Shown here one piece after another: positions 9,430-17,048 of a stretch of DNA of 64,000 nt (its first letter is position 1; the number at the start of each line of letters is the position of its first letter). Source of the stretch: Alphaproteobacteria bacterium (lineage in GTDB: Bacteria; Myxococcota_A; UBA796; GCA-2862545). Where the stretch lies: positions 1-64,000 of the forward strand of contig JACKET010000007.1 in NCBI GenBank assembly GCA_020632875.1, in the 5' to 3' direction. The notes beneath the pieces were generated by a model. The model worked only from the letters and a program-made list of their open reading frames with translations. It had not been told where the DNA came from and made no database searches. Both the position numbers and the translations under genes were made by a program.

Positions 9430-9981
9430 TCACTCCGAACGGGCCGCACGCCACGCCGCCGCGAATTCCGCGGGGTCGTTGAACCCGAGTGCCACGAGCC
9501 GGCTTCGCGTGCGCACCCTCTGCGCCCCGTCGAGCACGTCGCGGAGCGTGGTCGCGGTCGCGAGACGCCCGACGTCGCGGGGGCTCAGCACCACCGGGTG
9601 ACCGGGGCGCCCGTCGCGATCCAGGGGAATGGCGGTGTCGCGGACGGCCAGCAACGCGTCGAGCACGTCCGACTCGACCGGTGGGGTGTCGACGGGCTGG
9701 AGCACCGCTGTGCCCTGGTGCCCCGCGAGGCCCACGCGCAGGCTGTCGATCATCGCGCTCGTCGCCCAGGCGGGGTTCTCCACCGTCGCGCCCGCTGCGC
9801 GCGCCACGGCGTCGGCCGCGGCGCCCGTCACGACGATCACCCGGCACCGACGGCCCAGCGCTTCGACGTGCGCGGCGACCAGCGCTCTGCCGCCCCAATC
9901 GAGCAACGCCTTCGGCGTGCCCATCCGCGTCGAGCCGCCCGCTGCGGCCACCACGGCCAGCGGCGGTTGTTCGTCCGACAT
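9430..9981 (-). CDS. MobA/MocA-like nucleotidyltransferase
   Basis: The 183-residue protein has the NTP-transferase signature near its start (AVVAAAGGSTRMGTPKALLDWGG, residues 9-31), where GGSTRMGxPK binds nucleotide phosphates, and a later LQPVDTPPV block holding the metal-binding Asp. This fits the molybdenum-cofactor guanylyl/cytidylyltransferase family (MobA, MocA). Its substrate is not certain and no molybdenum enzyme gene is nearby. The ATG at 9981 was chosen because upstream residues of the open frame do not resemble the family. It is divergent from the Crp-like gene. Confidence 0.75.
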   Translation of the reverse strand: MSDEQPPLAVVAAAGGSTRMGTPKALLDWGGRALVAAHVEALGRRCRVIVVTGAAADAVARAAGATVENPAWATSAMIDSLRVGLAGHQGTAVLQPVDTPPVESDVLDALLAVRDTAIPLDRDGRPGHPVVLSPRDVGRLATATTLRDVLDGAQRVRTRSRLVALGFNDPAEFAAAWRAARSE

Positions 9982-9990
9982 GCGTGGGGC

Positions 9991-9996
9991 TAACAT
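9991..9996 (+). promoter_or_regulatory. TA-rich hexamer 8 nt before the Crp-like GTG start
   Basis: TAACAT lies 8 nt before GTG 10005 and 17 nt before ATG 10014, with no Shine-Dalgarno in between. A transcript starting at about 10005 would be leaderless and would use the GTG. Confidence 0.35.
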
Positions 9997-10013
9997 CGGC
10001 GCCCGTGTCGTCC

Positions 10014-10697
10014 ATGCGCAACAAGACGGCCTTCCTCCGGAAGGTGCCGAGCCTCCAGGGGGCCTCGCCGGCGTCGCTCCAGCAGCTCGCGGATGCCGCC
10101 GAGCTGAAGCGGCTCGCGAGGCGTGCACCGCTGTGGGCGGCTGGCGAGCGCCGGCGCGTGCTGGTCATCGTCCGCTCGGGCATCATCCGCGAGAGCGCGC
10201 AGATCGGCGAGAATGCGGTCACGCTGGGCTTCTTCGGCAAGAACGAGGTCGTCGGCACCGAGGTGGCGTTCGGATTCGCCCCCGCGGGTGCGGCCGAGGC
10301 CTACGAAGACACCGTGGTCCTCCAGCTCCCCGCACGGCTCGTGAAGACGCTGGTCGACACCGATCCCATGGTGGCGGCGGGGCTCGCGCGCGTCGAGACC
10401 GAGCGCCGGTTCGAGATGCAGCAGCGCTTCGGGATGGTCGCGCACCGCACCGCCAGCCAGCGCCTGGCCGCCTGCTTCCTCCAGCTCGGCCGCAGCTTCG
10501 GCGTCCGCGACAGCCGCGGCACCATCGTGAACCTCCGCCTCACCCACAAGGAGATGGCGGCATGGATCGGTGCGACCCGCGAGACGGTGAGCTTCGCCGT
10601 CACGGATCTCCGTCGCGAGGGTTTGATCGAGACGGAGGGCAAGCGCGTGGTGCTCCTCGACCGCCCCGCCCTGACACGTCTCGCCGGTGGCGGATAG
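10014..10697 (+). CDS. Crp/Fnr family transcription regulator
   Basis: The 227-residue protein has an N-terminal cyclic-nucleotide-binding-like beta barrel (residues about 10-115) and a C-terminal winged helix (about 145-215) with recognition-helix region LTHKEMAAWIGATRETVSFAVTDLRREGLI, typical of Crp/Fnr proteins. No iron-sulfur cysteine cluster like that of Fnr is seen, so the ligand is unknown. An alternative GTG start at 10005 adds three residues and is favoured if the mRNA is leaderless. The gene is divergent from the MobA-like gene with only about 30 bp between starts, so both promoters must overlap. Confidence 0.85.
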   Translation: MRNKTAFLRKVPSLQGASPASLQQLADAAELKRLARRAPLWAAGERRRVLVIVRSGIIRESAQIGENAVTLGFFGKNEVVGTEVAFGFAPAGAAEAYEDTVVLQLPARLVKTLVDTDPMVAAGLARVETERRFEMQQRFGMVAHRTASQRLAACFLQLGRSFGVRDSRGTIVNLRLTHKEMAAWIGATRETVSFAVTDLRREGLIETEGKRVVLLDRPALTRLAGGG

Positions 10698-10715
10698 GGG
10701 GGCCGCGGAGGCTGA

Positions 10716-11174
10716 ATGCGCCACGCCATCGCCCTGTCCGCGATCCTCCTCGCCGGATGCCCCCTCGACTCCGACATCGACACCGACGACCCCGTCGAGC
10801 CCCCCGACATCACGGGCGTCTACACGGTGGCGCCGCTGACGGACGTCGCGGGGTGCGAGGGCGTCGCCGAGGCCGACGTCTCCTGGATGGAGGGGGCGCT
10901 CGTGATCGAGGGCACCCCCGACGCGCTCACGTTCACGTTCGCCGGGGGTGAGGTGCTCGAGGGCTCCGTCGACGAGGCGTTCACGTGGGCGGCGGATGGC
11001 ACCGTGAGCGCGGGCGCCGGCTTTCACGACGTCGCGGCCGAAGGGCTCGCCTTCATCGGCGATGTAACCTGGATATTGGATGGGGATGTCGCAGTGGACG
11101 TGCTGGATTCGACCGAGGCGGCCCCCACATGTACACTCACCGGGCGACTGGAGGCAGAGCAGGACCCCCCATGA
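10716..11174 (+). CDS. Small lipoprotein, unknown function
   Basis: The 152-residue product has a lipobox (AILLAGC, Cys about residue 15) followed by the acidic linker PLDSDIDTDDP, typical of lipoproteins in this genome. The remainder is a beta-rich region with two further Cys that could pair. GGAGG precedes the ATG by 4 nt. Its end overlaps the following gene by 4 bp, so the two are coupled. Confidence 0.75.
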   Translation: MRHAIALSAILLAGCPLDSDIDTDDPVEPPDITGVYTVAPLTDVAGCEGVAEADVSWMEGALVIEGTPDALTFTFAGGEVLEGSVDEAFTWAADGTVSAGAGFHDVAAEGLAFIGDVTWILDGDVAVDVLDSTEAAPTCTLTGRLEAEQDPP

Positions 11175-12067
11175 AGTTCCACGGCGTCTTTCCGCTGCTG
11201 TTGGCATTGGTCCCCACCGGGGCTGCTGCGAGCGATCTGTCCCTGGGGCTGGGTCTCGGCGTCCTCCACGACCTCACGCCGCGCAAGGGCGACGCGAGGC
11301 TCGACGACGAGGCGCTGCCCGTCGCGTCGTGTGACGACACCTTCGGCACCGATGGCACGTACAACTGTGGGCCCAACAGCCCGTTGTCGCTGCTGGGCGG
11401 GCGCATCGCGGTGCCGATCCGCTACGCGCTCACCGACCGCACCGTGCTCCGCTTCGGGCCGCGCGTCGAGTACGGTGGCCGGTCGGGTCGCGTGATCTTC
11501 CAGTGCACCGACGACATCGACGTGTGCAACGAGCGTTCCACAGACTTCCCCGACTTCACCCTCACGAACGGCGACGACGTGATGGGCACGAAGCACTGGG
11601 CGTACTCGGTCACCGCGATGGCTGCGGTGGGCACCGAGATCAGCATCCCGGTGGGCGAGTCGAACATCTACTTCGGCGGCGAGATCGCGGGCGGGATGGT
11701 GTTCACGATGGAGAGCCTCGGCCCCGACGAGAGCGGCGACAAGTCGCCGACCGACGGGGTACTCGACAAGTACCGGCACCCGAAGGATGGGGTCGAGGGC
11801 CAGTGTGGCGACCCCTCGAAGATCAATGCCGATGGGCTGCAGACCTCGTCCTGCCAGGATGCGTTCGTGTTCCAGCCGGCGGTCGGTGTCGACGTGATGG
11901 TGGGCTGGCGCGGTGCTGGCAAGACCCCGCTGTTCGTCGAGCTCGGGTATGGCGCGATGCGGGTCAGCGAGGCCTCGCTGAATCCGTACCCCGACTACGA
12001 CCTCAGGCACGGCGCCTACCTGTGGAACCCCGTCCGTCTCACGGCGGGGATCATCATCGACCTGTAG
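11171..12067 (+). CDS. Secreted protein, probable outer-membrane beta barrel
   Basis: The 298-residue product has a signal peptide (MKFHGVFPLLLALVPTGAAASDL) and alternating strand-like blocks rich in Gly and aromatic residues, such as LRFGPRVEYGGRSGRVIF and GGEIAGGMVF. It ends with the strand VRLTAGIIIDL, like many outer-membrane barrels. Six Cys in the mature part may form disulfides. No named family is recognised. It is coupled to the lipoprotein upstream, which may be its periplasmic partner. Confidence 0.65.
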   Translation: MKFHGVFPLLLALVPTGAAASDLSLGLGLGVLHDLTPRKGDARLDDEALPVASCDDTFGTDGTYNCGPNSPLSLLGGRIAVPIRYALTDRTVLRFGPRVEYGGRSGRVIFQCTDDIDVCNERSTDFPDFTLTNGDDVMGTKHWAYSVTAMAAVGTEISIPVGESNIYFGGEIAGGMVFTMESLGPDESGDKSPTDGVLDKYRHPKDGVEGQCGDPSKINADGLQTSSCQDAFVFQPAVGVDVMVGWRGAGKTPLFVELGYGAMRVSEASLNPYPDYDLRHGAYLWNPVRLTAGIIIDL

Positions 12068-12124
12068 GGCCGACGGGCTCGCGCTTCGGGCCAGACCGGT
12101 TACCCGGGCTGGCCTGGAGGTCTG

Positions 12125-12643
12125 ATGCGTCTGTATCGCGCCAAGGTTCCGGTCATCGCGAAAGAGGTGATCGAGGTTCTCACCACGGATGGCGACATCG
12201 AGGTCGCCCCCGAGAACCGGGACGAGGCCGAGAAGGATCTCGAAGCGATCATGGAGGAGTTCCTCCGGCGCGACAACTCGTTCCGCAACAGCGTCCGCGA
12301 CCACATGGATGCGCGGAAGCTGCCGTACAACGAGTACGGCCGCGCCCGGAAGGCCATTGCCGACGAGACCCGGCACCCGCTGGGTGACGACGTCGAGCGC
12401 TACCTCGGCCGGCAGTTCGTCGAGAACATGATGATCAGCCGCTTCGTGGAGGAGGTCTTCTCCGAAGACCGCGTGCTCTACCGCAAGGTGATGGACGTTC
12501 TGAAGAAGCACGACGTCGACGAGCGCGAGATTCGCGAGGCCGCCGTGTCGCGCATCAAGAACCTGCGCGAGGGCACCATCGAGTACGAGATCGCGCTCGG
12601 CAAGGCCATCCGCGACGAGAAGAAGAACCGCGGCCTGCTGTAG
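12125..12643 (+). CDS. DUF507 family protein
   Basis: The 172-residue, highly charged alpha-helical protein starts MRLYRAKVPVIAKEVIEVL and ends with EIALGKAIRDEKKNRGLL. This matches the DUF507 family found widely in deltaproteobacteria and Aquificae-type bacteria, whose function is unknown. A GGAGGTCTG site precedes the ATG. It is probably cytoplasmic. It ends 4 bp from the convergent lipoprotein gene. Confidence 0.8.
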   Translation: MRLYRAKVPVIAKEVIEVLTTDGDIEVAPENRDEAEKDLEAIMEEFLRRDNSFRNSVRDHMDARKLPYNEYGRARKAIADETRHPLGDDVERYLGRQFVENMMISRFVEEVFSEDRVLYRKVMDVLKKHDVDEREIREAAVSRIKNLREGTIEYEIALGKAIRDEKKNRGLL

Positions 12644-12646
12644 CCG

Positions 12647-13318
12647 TCAGCGAGCCCGCGCCCCGAAGCACTTCGCGAGGTAGCGGGCGTCTTCGCCATC
12701 GCCGAACACCATGTTCGCCGTGCCTTCGCGGGCCGGGCCCACGCACTTCTGCTCGCCGCCGAGGTCGACGCAGTTGTTCCAGGTGCTGCCGTCGGGCGGG
12801 TACTGGCCGCCGAGCTGGAGCACGCAGCCGTTCGTGCCGTCGAGCAGCTCGAGCTCGATGCGGAAGCTCGCGACGCGGAAGTCGAACCGGCCGGCGATGG
12901 TGTCGCGATACGCCGCGAGGGCCTCGCCCAGCGGCCGGACCGCGGAGAGCTCGACCGAGGCGCCCGTCGCGACGGGCTTGCAGGTCACCTGATCCCCGTC
13001 GAGCACGAGCCGGATGCGCCCGATGTTCTCTTCCTCGTCGTACGACAGGATGACGACCGCGCGGTCCTTCATGCAGGCGCCGAGCCCGCGGGACAGGTCG
13101 GTGACGATGCCGACGTCCCCGAACCAGCGCCGGTGCAGGCCGCCGACGCCCACGAACTGGAGCTCGATCGGCACGCCGCCGCCGATCGGCTCGTCCCCCG
13201 ACGCGTCGGGGGCCGGAGGCGCCACGATGGCCTCCTGCTTCACGACCTCGGGAGGGGGGCGCTCGGGCGGCGGGGGAGGCGGCGGCTCGGAGCTGCACGC
13301 CCACAGCAACAGGATCAC
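12647..13318 (-). CDS. Lipoprotein of unknown function, coupled to the upstream lipoprotein
   Basis: The 223-residue product starts at GTG 13318, which overlaps the previous stop by 4 bp. Its start reads MILLLWACSSEPPPPPPPERPPP, giving a lipobox-like LLLWAC and a polyproline spacer. The signal sequence is unusually short with no positive n-region, so either the start lies elsewhere or export is inefficient. The body contains four Cys and a repeated beta pattern; no family is recognised. In this genome such a proline spacer is seen in envelope lipoproteins. Confidence 0.6.
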   Translation of the reverse strand: MILLLWACSSEPPPPPPPERPPPEVVKQEAIVAPPAPDASGDEPIGGGVPIELQFVGVGGLHRRWFGDVGIVTDLSRGLGACMKDRAVVILSYDEEENIGRIRLVLDGDQVTCKPVATGASVELSAVRPLGEALAAYRDTIAGRFDFRVASFRIELELLDGTNGCVLQLGGQYPPDGSTWNNCVDLGGEQKCVGPAREGTANMVFGDGEDARYLAKCFGARAR

Positions 13319-14496
13319 TGGACGACCGCCGTGGGCGCTTCGGGCTCGACCGCTTCGGCCTCCTTCTCCTTCGCTTCGGGAGAGCGGGCCTCGGCGATCT
13401 CGTTCATCGGGACGACGCCCATGAACTTGCGGCCGATCTCGGTCGCCCGCAGGCGGTTGCCCATCTGGCCGAGCAGCACGTTGCGCTTGAACTGCTTGCC
13501 CTCGAAGCCCCAGAAGATGAACGACGCGTAGTAGGGCGAGGCCTCGTACCACTGGAACTGCTCGCCGTGGACGCTCGTGAGCATCCACCGCGCGCCGTCG
13601 TTCAGATCGACGAACGACAGGGTGGGGGGACGTACGGTCGTCGGGTAGCTGTCGGGGAGCGTCTCGGCGAGGCGCTCGGCGCGCTGGGCCTCGCGGCGGC
13701 GCTGGGCGTCGGACATGTCGTCCCAGGCGCGCTGGTAGAAGATCGAGATCTCGTCGCCCTCGTGCTCGAGCGCCAGCCAGCGCCCATCGGGGTGGACGGT
13801 GCCGCGCAGGGCCGGCGTGTAGGTGCCCTTCACGGTGCCGTCGAGCAGGTAGTGCGTGACGGTGTTGTCGCGCCCCACGACGAGGCTGTCGGCCTGGGGC
13901 GTGATCGTGAGGGTGTCGAAGCCGTCTTCGAGCCAGTCGAACGCCTTCTCGGTGGAGCCGTCGGCGAGGTCCATGCGGACGAGCGTCTTCGGCGCCCCAT
14001 CTGCGGACTGCCCGACGACCAGGGCGTGATCGGGCTGCGCCGAGCGGAGCACGTCGGGCACGAGCGCGAACGACGTGTCGCGGTAGAAGACCGACTTCTG
14101 CGCGAGGTCGAACACCGCGATGCGGTTCGGCCCCTCCTGGTCTTCGGGACCGGGGCCCACGGGGAGCGCGATGCGCGTGGAGCTCAACCAGGACGCGGCG
14201 CCGATGGGGGAGGGCGTCGGGACGGTCGTGGTGGCGCGGTTCTCGGCCACCGCATCCATGACGTAGCCGGTCTGGCCGAGCTGGAAGTACAGCTGGCTGC
14301 CGTCGGGCGACCACGCGAACGCCGTGAAGTTGTTGTTGCCGCACGGCTCGAACGCCGTCTGGAAGTTGTGCTTCGTGGCGAGGAACTTGATCTCGCTCTC
14401 CTGGCAGGGAGCGAAGGCCGCCCCGACGTTGTCGGGGAGGGTTCCGACGGTCGGGTCGTACGTGCAGCTGGCGAGCATGGCGATGAGAAACGTCAC
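13315..14496 (-). CDS. TolB-like beta-propeller lipoprotein
   Basis: The 393-residue product has a lipobox (MTFLIAMLASC). Its body has WD40-like/TolB PD40 motifs such as FAWSPDGSQLYFQLGQ and GTVHPDGRWLALEHEGDEI, indicating a six- or seven-bladed propeller. It ends in an acidic, Glu/Ala-rich tail. It likely faces the periplasm and binds a partner protein or ligand. GTG start 14496 is preceded by GGAGG. It is coupled by a 4-bp overlap to the following lipoprotein. Confidence 0.7.
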   Translation of the reverse strand: MTFLIAMLASCTYDPTVGTLPDNVGAAFAPCQESEIKFLATKHNFQTAFEPCGNNNFTAFAWSPDGSQLYFQLGQTGYVMDAVAENRATTTVPTPSPIGAASWLSSTRIALPVGPGPEDQEGPNRIAVFDLAQKSVFYRDTSFALVPDVLRSAQPDHALVVGQSADGAPKTLVRMDLADGSTEKAFDWLEDGFDTLTITPQADSLVVGRDNTVTHYLLDGTVKGTYTPALRGTVHPDGRWLALEHEGDEISIFYQRAWDDMSDAQRRREAQRAERLAETLPDSYPTTVRPPTLSFVDLNDGARWMLTSVHGEQFQWYEASPYYASFIFWGFEGKQFKRNVLLGQMGNRLRATEIGRKFMGVVPMNEIAEARSPEAKEKEAEAVEPEAPTAVVQ

Positions 14497-14611
14497 TTCG
14501 GCCTCCGGACACGTCCGTTCGACACCGCGCCCATCGGGCGGTGCGTATCGCGTTTGTCAAGACGATGCCCCTCCGGGCGCGGAGGGGCGGGCCGGGCGCG
14601 CGTCGCGGTGG

Positions 14612-14617
14612 TAGCAT
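14612..14617 (+). promoter_or_regulatory. TAGCAT box 8 nt before the kinase start
   Basis: TAGCAT followed by TCCCGCCA and ATG; no Shine-Dalgarno. It is consistent with a -10 hexamer driving a leaderless mRNA. The same TAGCATTCC string occurs upstream of yqgE (about 17043-17051, minus strand). Confidence 0.4.
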
Positions 14618-14625
14618 TCCCGCCA

Positions 14626-16020
14626 ATGCGGACCCTCACGTTCAACCGCATCATCGGGATGGGTTCCTTCGGAACCGTGTACCACGCAGAACTTCGCGTC
14701 CCCCGCGGATTCTCGCGTCAGTGCGCCGTCAAGGTGATGAAGTCCACCTCGCCCGACCAGGAGCACTTCCGGGCGCGGATGCGCGACGAAGCGCGCCTCC
14801 TCGGCATGCTGCAGGACGAGCAGATCCTCGGCGTCTCCGAGCTGGTGAAGGTCGAGGGGCGCGACATCGTCGTGATGGAGTACGTCGAGGGCGTCGACCT
14901 CTCCGACATCATCCAGAACCACCGCGTGCCGCCGCGGGCGCTCGCCGAGCTCGGCGCCGAGATGGCGGGCACGCTCGACCGCGCGCACACCGCGAAGCAC
15001 CCGAACACCGGCGAGCCGCTGAAGGTCGTCCACCGCGACGTGAAGCCCGCCAACGTGATGGTCACGCGGCGCGGCGGGGTGCGGCTGCTCGACTTCGGCG
15101 TCGCCCGCGCGGCCTTCGCGAGCCGCGAGAGCGAGACCCAGGGCCTGGTGCTCGGCACGCTGAACTACTTCCCGCCCGAGATCCTGGCGGGCGCCGACCC
15201 TTCACCGGCCGTCGACATCTACGGGCTCGGCCTGATCCTGTGGGAATGCGCGACGGGCAAGGAGTGGGGCAGCCCACAGGTCCACCGCAAGCGGTTCGAG
15301 CGGCGCGTCCAGCAGCGCCTCGCGGTCATCGAAGACGAGTACGCGAGCCTGCTGCCCGTCATGAAGGCCATCCTGAACTGGGATCCGGCGGCCCGTCCGG
15401 CCGGGCGCGAGGTCGAGGCCCTGCTGCTCAAGGCCGCGGATTCGTGCACGGGCGAGGGCCTGCGCACCTGGGCGCGCGACGTGGTGCCGCCGATCCTCGA
15501 TGCGCGGGCGCGCGAGCTCCAGCAAGACGAGCTCGTCGGCCGCACGCTCCCGATCGAAGGCGAGGATCCGAGCTTCGCGCCGCTCCAGCCGCTCCCCCAG
15601 GATCTGCCCGACCTCCCCGAACGTCCCATGGACTCGATGACGTTCAACGATCTCGCGCCTCCCGCAGCGGTCGACCGCCGCCGCGAGAAAGAGCGCGAGC
15701 GCGAGCAGGGGCGCGGCCCGGCCATGCTGTCGAACGACATGGCCGACGACTTCGAGTCACCGACCGAGCTCGCCATCCCGCGCAAGTTCGGCGAGGTCGA
15801 CAGCGTGCCGGGCCCGCCGCCGCGCCAGCCCGAGGCGAAGCCCAAGGCCAAGGCCGCGCGCATCAGCAAGCCGCAGCCCCCGGCGAAGAAGAAGAGGAAG
15901 GGCGGCGTGCCGAGCGTCTGGCTCGTCGTCGCCATCGCGATCGTCCTGGGCTCGGTGATCGGCGCGGTGCTCGTGGTGGCCGTCGCGGTCGCGCTGTTCG
16001 CGATCCGGATGCTCATGTAG
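14626..16020 (+). CDS. Membrane-anchored Hanks-type Ser/Thr protein kinase
   Basis: The 464-residue protein has an N-terminal kinase domain (residues about 4-270): glycine loop IGMGSFGTVYHA, VAIK-type lysine in CAVKVMK, catalytic loop VVHRDVKPANVM, DFG motif LLDFGVAR and APE-like FPPEIL. A Pro/Lys-rich linker (about 330-425) leads to one C-terminal membrane helix (about 430-464), so the kinase domain faces the cytoplasm and almost nothing extends outside. The linker contains an FESPTELAIP motif that could be a phosphorylation site (inference). The kinase is orphan; no phosphatase is adjacent. Confidence 0.92.
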   Translation: MRTLTFNRIIGMGSFGTVYHAELRVPRGFSRQCAVKVMKSTSPDQEHFRARMRDEARLLGMLQDEQILGVSELVKVEGRDIVVMEYVEGVDLSDIIQNHRVPPRALAELGAEMAGTLDRAHTAKHPNTGEPLKVVHRDVKPANVMVTRRGGVRLLDFGVARAAFASRESETQGLVLGTLNYFPPEILAGADPSPAVDIYGLGLILWECATGKEWGSPQVHRKRFERRVQQRLAVIEDEYASLLPVMKAILNWDPAARPAGREVEALLLKAADSCTGEGLRTWARDVVPPILDARARELQQDELVGRTLPIEGEDPSFAPLQPLPQDLPDLPERPMDSMTFNDLAPPAAVDRRREKEREREQGRGPAMLSNDMADDFESPTELAIPRKFGEVDSVPGPPPRQPEAKPKAKAARISKPQPPAKKKRKGGVPSVWLVVAIAIVLGSVIGAVLVVAVAVALFAIRMLM

Positions 16021-16021
16021 C

Positions 16022-16070
16022 CCGGAGCCCGGAGCCGGGAGCCTGGAGCCTGGAGCCGGGAGCCGGGAGC
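16022..16070. repeat. Heptanucleotide tandem array, consensus CNGGAGC, 7 units
   Basis: Seven contiguous 7-bp units, differing only at positions 2 and 3, start two bases after the kinase stop codon. The reverse-complement array recurs at 62601-62642. The 428-bp gap 16021-16448 holds only this array and the foldback element. Confidence 0.9.
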
Positions 16071-16133
16071 CGCGGCGGGGCCGGCCGTGTCGGGGCTCCC
16101 GACGGCTGAGCCAGGTCGGCGAGTGGGATCCGT

Positions 16134-16402
16134 CTCACGCAGATGACGCAGATGACGCAGAGGGAGCGTCATCGACCTGCGGACACCCTTCCTCCCCGTT
16201 GTCGAGGTGGACTGGGAGCGGATCGCGAGTGGCTCTGGCTCACCAGAGCAGGCGGACCAGCCGGCCGAGGCTCGGATGCTCTGGTGTGGAGGACCTGGGG
16301 ATCCGCTCCCAGTACTTCTCTGCAACGGGGACAGGGCTCGGTTCCGGGGCGGCGGTCCGCTCCCTTCTGCGTCATCCGCGTCCATCTGCGTCATCTGCGT
16401 GA
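16134..16402. repeat. 269-bp foldback element with concentric inverted repeats
   Basis: The outer arms, 16134-16168 and 16358-16402, are inverted copies built from the 9-mer ACGCAGATG and differ by about one unit. Inside lie perfect nested pairs: CCCCGTTG 16194-16201 with CAACGGGG 16323-16330; ACTGGGAGCGGATC 16211-16224 with its complement 16300-16313; CACCAGAGCA 16241-16250 with TGCTCTGGTG 16277-16286. The three inner pairs share a centre near 16262-16264. The element lies between the convergent kinase and yqgE genes and encodes no plausible protein. A related half-element occurs at 61974-62466. Confidence 0.85.
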
Positions 16403-16448
16403 TGCGGACGCTGTCCGGTCGATCGGGCTCCGATCTCGCGGTTCCGGG

Positions 16449-17024
16449 CTACTCGTCGACCGGCTGCATCCAGACCATCTCCTTCGGGACGCCCAGCGCC
16501 TGGAACGCGCGGTCGTACCGCTCGTCGGGCGGCACCTCGAAGAGGATGGAGGGGTCGAGGTCGGTGAACAGCCAGCTGCCGTCGCGGATCTCGGACTCGA
16601 GCTGGCCGCGGCCCCAGCCGGCGTAGCCGAGGCACAGCATGAGGTGCGCGTTCTCTTTGACGAGGCGCACCAGCGCGTCGTGGGAGCGCGTGACGCCGAT
16701 GCCGCCGGGAAGCACCCAGCCCTCTTCGTCTTCGATGCGGCCGGCGGTCACGATGGTGCCGCTGTCGGTGTCGACCGGGCCGCCCCACGACACCTCGTCG
16801 TCGGCGTACGCGGACATGTCGAGGTCGTCGTCGAGGACCAGCACGTCGACGAGCAGGCTCGATGCCGAGCGCGGCATGATGCCGCGTTCCATCACGTCTC
16901 TCAGCGGGCGGTTGACCACGACCCCGATCGCGCCGTCTTCATCGTGCTGCCAGACCAGCACCACGGTCTTCTCGAAGAACGGATCCCGCATCTGCGGGGA
17001 CGCGATGAGCAGAGAGGGACGCAC
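16449..17024 (-). CDS. yqgE: YqgE/AlgH family protein (DUF179)
   Basis: The 191-residue protein shows the family pattern from its start: LLIASPQMRDPFFEKTVVLVWQHDEDGAIGVVVNRP, then WGGPVDTDSG and LCLGYAGWGRGQLESEIRDGSWL. The family's function is unclear; it has been tied to alginate regulation in Pseudomonas (AlgH). The start is GTG at 17024. It follows clpX on the same strand by 24 bp, so the two may be co-transcribed, although a TAGCATTCC box lies in the spacer. Confidence 0.92.
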   Translation of the reverse strand: MRPSLLIASPQMRDPFFEKTVVLVWQHDEDGAIGVVVNRPLRDVMERGIMPRSASSLLVDVLVLDDDLDMSAYADDEVSWGGPVDTDSGTIVTAGRIEDEEGWVLPGGIGVTRSHDALVRLVKENAHLMLCLGYAGWGRGQLESEIRDGSWLFTDLDPSILFEVPPDERYDRAFQALGVPKEMVWMQPVDE

Positions 17025-17048
17025 GAGCCACCACCTGCCGGAATGCTA

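Noticed and set aside
13567..16020. Extended kinase start giving 817 aa
   Set aside because: The extra 353 residues are antisense to the TolB-like lipoprotein; the glycine loop follows directly after ATG 14626, as expected for a kinase.
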